Origin: Nitrospirota bacterium
Lineage (GTDB): Bacteria; JACPQY01
Length of the DNA stretch: 64,000 nucleotides
NCBI GenBank assembly: GCA_016180645.1
Contig: JACPAV010000015.1
Coordinates: forward strand, 56,124-120,123
Direction of reading: 5' to 3'
Part shown: positions 60,316-64,000 of the stretch, piece after piece
Layout: each line of letters begins with the position of its first letter
How positions within the stretch are numbered: the stretch's first letter is position 1
The notes under the pieces: generated by a model
Databases searched by the model: none
Told to the model about the DNA's origin: nothing
Seen by the model: the letters and a program-made list of their open reading frames with translations, nothing else
Translations under genes and position numbers: made by a program

Positions 60316-62544
60316 ATGGCGCCTTTTCTGCGCCGGCTCGTACCTGCCGCCTGCGTGCTTGCGCTCGCCCTGTTGGGCGGCGCAAGGCACGCAAGAGCCG
60401 CCGCCTGCCCGGACGATACGATGACGGCGTTCGGCCCGGAATCGTCCGGAATGGCGCCGGAGTTCGCCAACGTCGTTCCGAACGCCGGTGACGAAGACCT
60501 CTGGGTCGGTTCCTTCCGCGTGCGGCGCACCGGCGGCGGGGGCGGAGCGATCTCGTTCCTGTCTTTCATCCTCGCCGAGTACGGCACGATCACGGCGAAT
60601 ACGGGCGTTACCGCGGTGCGCGTGTATTTCGACAATGACAACAACTATCGCGGCATCGATACGGGCCTTCTGGTGTGCGGGCCCATTACCTTCGATGCCT
60701 TGTCCAATGCCAACTGCGATTTGGTCCCGGATCAAGGCGTGGACACGAATGACTATTGGCTCCACGTCGCCGTGGATTTGGCCGCCGACGCGCCCGTCTC
60801 GACCGTCGGTGTCCGGATCGACGCGGTGGCGAATCTCGTGGTCAGCGTGGGCGATTGCACGGCGCTCAACGCGACTCCTCTCCCGCTCGGAACGGTCAAC
60901 ATCCTGGCGCCCACGGTCGCTTCCGTGGCGCCGAACCTCTTCAGCAGCCAAGTGGACCCCGCGCAAACGCTCACGGTGACCGGCACGAACTACGCCACGG
61001 GAAACGCATCGAACGGGGCGAACGACAACACCGATCCGCTCCGCATTCGAGATTTCACCGATGGCGTGGAGTTCACGGGCGAGGCGACGACGAGCTCGAC
61101 CGTCGTCACCGGCACGTTCGATCCCTCCGGCGTGGCGGCGGGCTCCGGAAAAGTGCTCCGCGTGTGCAACTACTCCCGATGCAGCGCGGCCGAACCGGGC
61201 GTGATGGAGATCTACAGCACGGCATCGGGAGTGAAAGTGACGAGCGTCGCGCCGACGACCGGACAAGCGGGGGTGGACGTCGACCTCACCCTCGGCGGTC
61301 GAAACTTCAAGTGGGGCGGGGCGTCGCCGCCGGTCTTCAAGGCCTACCTCTGCACCATCGACGGGGGCGACAACTGCACGGCGAACGTCTGCAATCTGAC
61401 GAACGTTACGATTGTCGACGATCGTTCGATGACGGCCCGCGTCCCTTCCACCTGCGTCCTCGGCGCGGCGACGCACCGGGTCATCGTCGAACCCACCTCC
61501 GGCAACGACAACCAGGCCGACGGGAACAAGACGGACGACAAGTACACCGTGGTCGTGCCGAAGGTCTACTACGTGGCGAAAACCGGCGCGGATGCCGGCT
61601 GCGGCGGTCGTGTGGACAATCCGGCCAGCCCCTTCCTCACGATCAACGCCGCCTTCGACTGCATCGTGGCGAATACCGGCGCGAACCTGACCGACGGCGA
61701 CGGCCCCCATGCGATCCAGATTCAGGATTCCGGGGCCTACCTCGAGAACTCCGGCGCGGCGGGCCGCGGCGTGGATCTCACGGGCCTCACCACCAGTTTG
61801 GCCAACAACCTCGCGATCCGCGCGGCGGCGGGCCAAACCCCCGTGGTCAAAGCGGACGTGGCGACAAAAGATGCGATCTATCTCGGGACCGGGGCCGCGG
61901 GCAGTTTGGATGGCACCAAGATTTCGGGATTGGTCATCCGCGATTCAGCCCCCAGCGGCAGCGGCACGGCCTACGCGGGAGTCCGCATCCGCGCTTCCGA
62001 TGTAACCATCGAATATTGCACGTTCACGAACGACGACTACGGCCTCCACACCATCGCCGGGGTGAACAACAATAATCTGACGTTTGCGTACAACACGTTC
62101 TACCAAAACAACCCTCAAGACGACGCCGGCGGCGCATCCAACCGGTTCGAGGACGATACGAACGTGTCCTTCCACCACAACCTGCTTTTCTCGAACGATT
62201 TCGGAAACGGTCTCGATTTGCGGAATGTGGATGGGATCGAAATCTACAACAACACCTTCTACAGCAATGGGAACGAGGACAACAATCAATCCGAGCTCTA
62301 CATCCGGGACAACGGGAGCGGCGATTCGTCCAACGTTACGCTTCGAAACAACATTTTCGTCATGCGCGACATCCGGGCCGGGGCACAGACCCGGAGGGGA
62401 TACCGTCTGAAGGATGGTTCGCAAGTCGGCTTCGCAGCCGATTTCAACGTTTTCTACCGCGATCCGAATTCAAACGATTTCGGCGACCTCAACGTGGTGG
62501 AGAACATCGCCATTCGCCGGGGTAGAATACTGCCCGAAACGTAG
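60316..62544 (+). CDS. Secreted IPT/TIG and parallel beta-helix protein
   Basis: 742 residues from ATG 60316, coupled to the upstream gene (1-nt gap; the TTG frame start is rejected). Signal peptide ends ARHARA. Residues about 195-410 hold two IPT/TIG-like domains (TVASVAPNLFSSQVDPAQTL, VKVTSVAPTTGQAGVDVDLT). From about 420 a DUF1565-like start (VYYVAKTGADAGCGGR) leads into a right-handed beta-helix with repeated NNxFYxN motifs (YNTFYQNNPQ, NNTFYSNGNE). The helix ends abruptly after VVENIAIRRGRILPET, short of the usual capping domain, close to where base composition changes. Confidence 0.75.
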   Translation: MAPFLRRLVPAACVLALALLGGARHARAAACPDDTMTAFGPESSGMAPEFANVVPNAGDEDLWVGSFRVRRTGGGGGAISFLSFILAEYGTITANTGVTAVRVYFDNDNNYRGIDTGLLVCGPITFDALSNANCDLVPDQGVDTNDYWLHVAVDLAADAPVSTVGVRIDAVANLVVSVGDCTALNATPLPLGTVNILAPTVASVAPNLFSSQVDPAQTLTVTGTNYATGNASNGANDNTDPLRIRDFTDGVEFTGEATTSSTVVTGTFDPSGVAAGSGKVLRVCNYSRCSAAEPGVMEIYSTASGVKVTSVAPTTGQAGVDVDLTLGGRNFKWGGASPPVFKAYLCTIDGGDNCTANVCNLTNVTIVDDRSMTARVPSTCVLGAATHRVIVEPTSGNDNQADGNKTDDKYTVVVPKVYYVAKTGADAGCGGRVDNPASPFLTINAAFDCIVANTGANLTDGDGPHAIQIQDSGAYLENSGAAGRGVDLTGLTTSLANNLAIRAAAGQTPVVKADVATKDAIYLGTGAAGSLDGTKISGLVIRDSAPSGSGTAYAGVRIRASDVTIEYCTFTNDDYGLHTIAGVNNNNLTFAYNTFYQNNPQDDAGGASNRFEDDTNVSFHHNLLFSNDFGNGLDLRNVDGIEIYNNTFYSNGNEDNNQSELYIRDNGSGDSSNVTLRNNIFVMRDIRAGAQTRRGYRLKDGSQVGFAADFNVFYRDPNSNDFGDLNVVENIAIRRGRILPET

Positions 62545-62580
62545 AAAGCTCGGCCTGCAGAAGGCCCTCGGCAAAATCGG

Positions 62581-62612
62581 AAGGGCCCTCGACATCGTCG
62601 AGGGCCCTTTTT
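62581..62612 (+). terminator. Strong rho-independent terminator
   Basis: Perfect 13-bp stem AAGGGCCCTCGAC / GTCGAGGGCCCTT with a 3-nt loop, followed by TTT. Located 37 nt after the beta-helix gene stop. Confidence 0.85.
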
Positions 62613-62739
62613 CATTCCTCTGCCAACTCAAAGCCTGTGGTTAGGAAATTCACATTAACCGTGATAGAAATAAAGCGGATGTGCTCGCAAGTCGAACAGT
62701 TCGACTTGCGAATTAAATCATGCCACAGCGGAGGACCGA

Positions 62740-63227
62740 GTGAACAAGCGGATCGCGGTGCTCGTATCCGGTACTGGCTCACTACTCGATGCGATGATCA
62801 AGGACGGTCTCCCGATCGACCTGGTCGTGGCTGATCGCCCCTGCCGCGGGATCGACGTGGTGACGCTAAGCGCCCAGCCGGCGATACCTGCAGCTGTTCT
62901 CTACCGCGCTAGCTACGGAAAGGGGCTAGCCTTCAAGCGGGAACTCTACACGGCCTGGCTCACGGACTTCCTGGAGCGGTTTGGCATCGACATCGTGGTG
63001 ATGGCGGGGGAGATCGCGCGGTTCGAGACGCACTCGCTTCCGGCGTGCAGATCACCGGGACCACGATCCATGTCGCGACACCCGAAGTTGACAGCGGTCC
63101 CATTCTCGCTCAGGAGGAGGTGCCCATCCTCGATGGAGATACCGAGGGAACGCTCCATGAGCGTATCAAGCAGGTGGAGCGGGTCCTGTACCCCAAGACC
63201 ATCCGCGCCTTCGCAGCTCACCTGTAA
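62740..63227 (+). pseudogene. purN: Broken phosphoribosylglycinamide formyltransferase
   Basis: GTG 62740 with GGAGG five nucleotides upstream. The first frame carries the PurN start (MNKRIAVLVSGTGSLLDAMI) through [10 protein letters not shown]; the second frame, from about 63,010 to TAA 63,225-63,227, carries [20 protein letters not shown] and the C-terminal [19 protein letters not shown]. Between them about 35-40 codons, including the catalytic HPSLLP-type segment, are absent and the frame changes. As read, it cannot be active. Intact PurN would formylate GAR in purine synthesis. Whether the break is biological or an assembly artefact is unclear. Confidence 0.75.
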
Positions 63228-63242
63228 CCGCCAGGAGGAAAC

Positions 63243-63413
63243 ATGAGTTCTCCACAGACGGGACTCGAGGGCGAGATCTGCTCGGACTGTCACGACAAGG
63301 GATTCGTCTGGACAGGGCCTAGGAATGACCCCAAGAACCGGATTCCCTGTGATTCCAGCGGCTGTCCCTTCCGCAAGTCGCTTCAGGAGTTGCAGGACCT
63401 TCGGCCGCGATAA
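63243..63413 (+). CDS. Small zinc-binding protein
   Basis: 56 residues from ATG 63243, AGGAGG 7 nt upstream. Two Cys pairs, CSDCHDKG and CDSSGCPF, may bind one zinc ion, like short phage or patescibacterial zinc-ribbon proteins. It follows the purN remnant by 15 nt and is followed at once by a terminator. Function unknown. Confidence 0.6.
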   Translation: MSSPQTGLEGEICSDCHDKGFVWTGPRNDPKNRIPCDSSGCPFRKSLQELQDLRPR

Positions 63414-63414
63414 C

Positions 63415-63472
63415 AAGGCCATCCTCGAGAGACGGAGAAAGTGGCCGTCTCTCGGGACGGCCTTTCTTTTTT
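63415..63472 (+). terminator. Nested-hairpin terminator
   Basis: Inner stem GAGAGACGG / CCGTCTCTC (63,427-63,453) within an outer AAGGCC / GGCCTT pair (63,415-63,464), then TCTTTTTT. Confidence 0.85.
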
Positions 63473-63601
63473 ACATATCCAGGCAAATCAACAGCGAGCC
63501 TTATCTCAGTATTTTTGCGAAATACTACATTAATAATATGAAGTAGTTATAGCCGTATGTTCCTTAATAGTAACGGTCGTATGTATTATGGAACACCTTG
63601 A

Positions 63602-64000
63602 TCATTCTTCCATTTCTTCTATCAAACCGAGTCGATAAATATCGAACGAGTGGTCGCCCTCGAACATGTCGGAGGGGTTCGGCAGCCAGATACGCCGGCG
63701 GGAGATCTCGGCGGTAGCATCCTCGATAAGCCGGCGGAAGACTACGAAGTCGCGCTCGAGCGTCTGATAATCGAGCACGTAGCGTTTGAGCTGAGCGGAC
63801 CCGTCGGCGTTCCTCGTTTTCTTGCATTCATAGACGATGAACCGCCGCACCGGCTTCTCAAAGAGCTTCCCGACCGTGTAGTAATTGAATAGCGCCTGAA
63901 GGACGAAAAGCGTTTTGGCCGAGCCGCCTTTGCTGAACGCAGTGACGAACTTGTGATCCACTATATCCACCGCGCCCGATTCTGCTCGCGCGTCTGCGCG
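63602..64000 (-). CDS. RecB/Cas4-like PD-(D/E)XK nuclease, partial at the window edge
   Basis: 133 codons of the C-terminal part; the frame continues past position 64000, so the start is outside. GAVDIVDHKFVT matches motif II (Asp-X-Asp-X-Lys-like) and VLQALFNYYTV the downstream Gln/Tyr motif of RecB-family nucleases; RFIVYECKKTRNADG is the usual next strand. Phage and patescibacterial single-domain nucleases of this kind are common. The gene is convergent with the purN/zinc-protein unit. Confidence in the family is moderate because motif I is missing here. Confidence 0.5.
   Translation of the reverse strand, partial: RADARAESGAVDIVDHKFVTAFSKGGSAKTLFVLQALFNYYTVGKLFEKPVRRFIVYECKKTRNADGSAQLKRYVLDYQTLERDFVVFRRLIEDATAEISRRRIWLPNPSDMFEGDHSFDIYRLGLIEEMEE

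Noticed and set aside
59076-61836. Two long minus-strand frames opposite the Reg_prop and beta-helix genes
   Set aside because: High-GC antisense frames, rich in Arg/Ala/Pro, without domains or start signals.
1-64000. tRNA, rRNA, CRISPR arrays or a replication origin
   Set aside because: None recognised by eye on either strand. A covariance-model scan would be needed to exclude small RNAs.

Overview
The window looks like one chromosomal segment of an uncultured, high-GC, Gram-negative, deltaproteobacterium-like bacterium. This assignment is inference from gene content: many lipoboxed secreted proteins, outer-membrane beta-barrels, NtrC-type sigma-54 activators, a histidine kinase, Hanks-type Ser/Thr kinases, EF-P and a selenocysteine peroxiredoxin. 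No rRNA, tRNA or CRISPR array was seen. The last 1.4 kb (from about 62.55 kb) differs in base composition, spacing and gene style. It may be phage or foreign DNA, or a contig join.

Layout. 0.3-24 kb is dominated by very large surface lipoproteins: an FG-GAP propeller protein, two RCC1-repeat proteins, and smaller lipoproteins. Among these lie a copper type II monooxygenase-like lipoprotein, divergent from a Bcp-type peroxiredoxin whose peroxidatic cysteine codon is TGA, a VapBC-like pair, a DUF2335 remnant, and a 3-hydroxyacyl-CoA dehydrogenase. Genes at 17.1-24.0 kb form an apparent operon: RCC1 lipoprotein, carboxypeptidase-regulatory-domain lipoprotein, LytR_C-like/beta-barrel protein. 24-30.6 kb carries an ATP-grasp-like protein, a small lipoprotein with a consensus promoter, a response-regulator/adenylate cyclase with a multi-pass histidine kinase, and a nucleotidyltransferase. 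30.6-36.1 kb is a third RCC1 giant. 37-42.4 kb is a 1789-residue kinase/ATPase/TPR/GAF/sigma-54 activator fusion, followed by an IS1111-like IS110 element. 44-53 kb has an NtrC regulator, efp, small membrane and kinase genes, a retropepsin-like protein, a permease, a J-domain/CheW fusion and a spermidine-synthase-like membrane protein. 53-62.5 kb returns to secreted proteins: ZU5/glutaminase-like paralogues, another beta-barrel, a Reg_prop propeller and a beta-helix protein.

Three themes run across the region. First, surface proteins are built from seven-bladed propellers (7 FG-GAP; RCC1 7+7, 7+7 and 7+6) on a shared N-terminal lipoprotein module. Second, short palindromic or degenerate repeats of the intergenic type sit in frame inside these genes and inside the kinase fusion, adding peptides to the products. 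Third, many genes have a TANNNT box 6-8 nt before the start codon, often with a -35 box 16-17 bp further upstream, suggesting widespread leaderless transcription. Four genes near the right side carry 10-11 nt G or C runs in frame, which could allow slippage.
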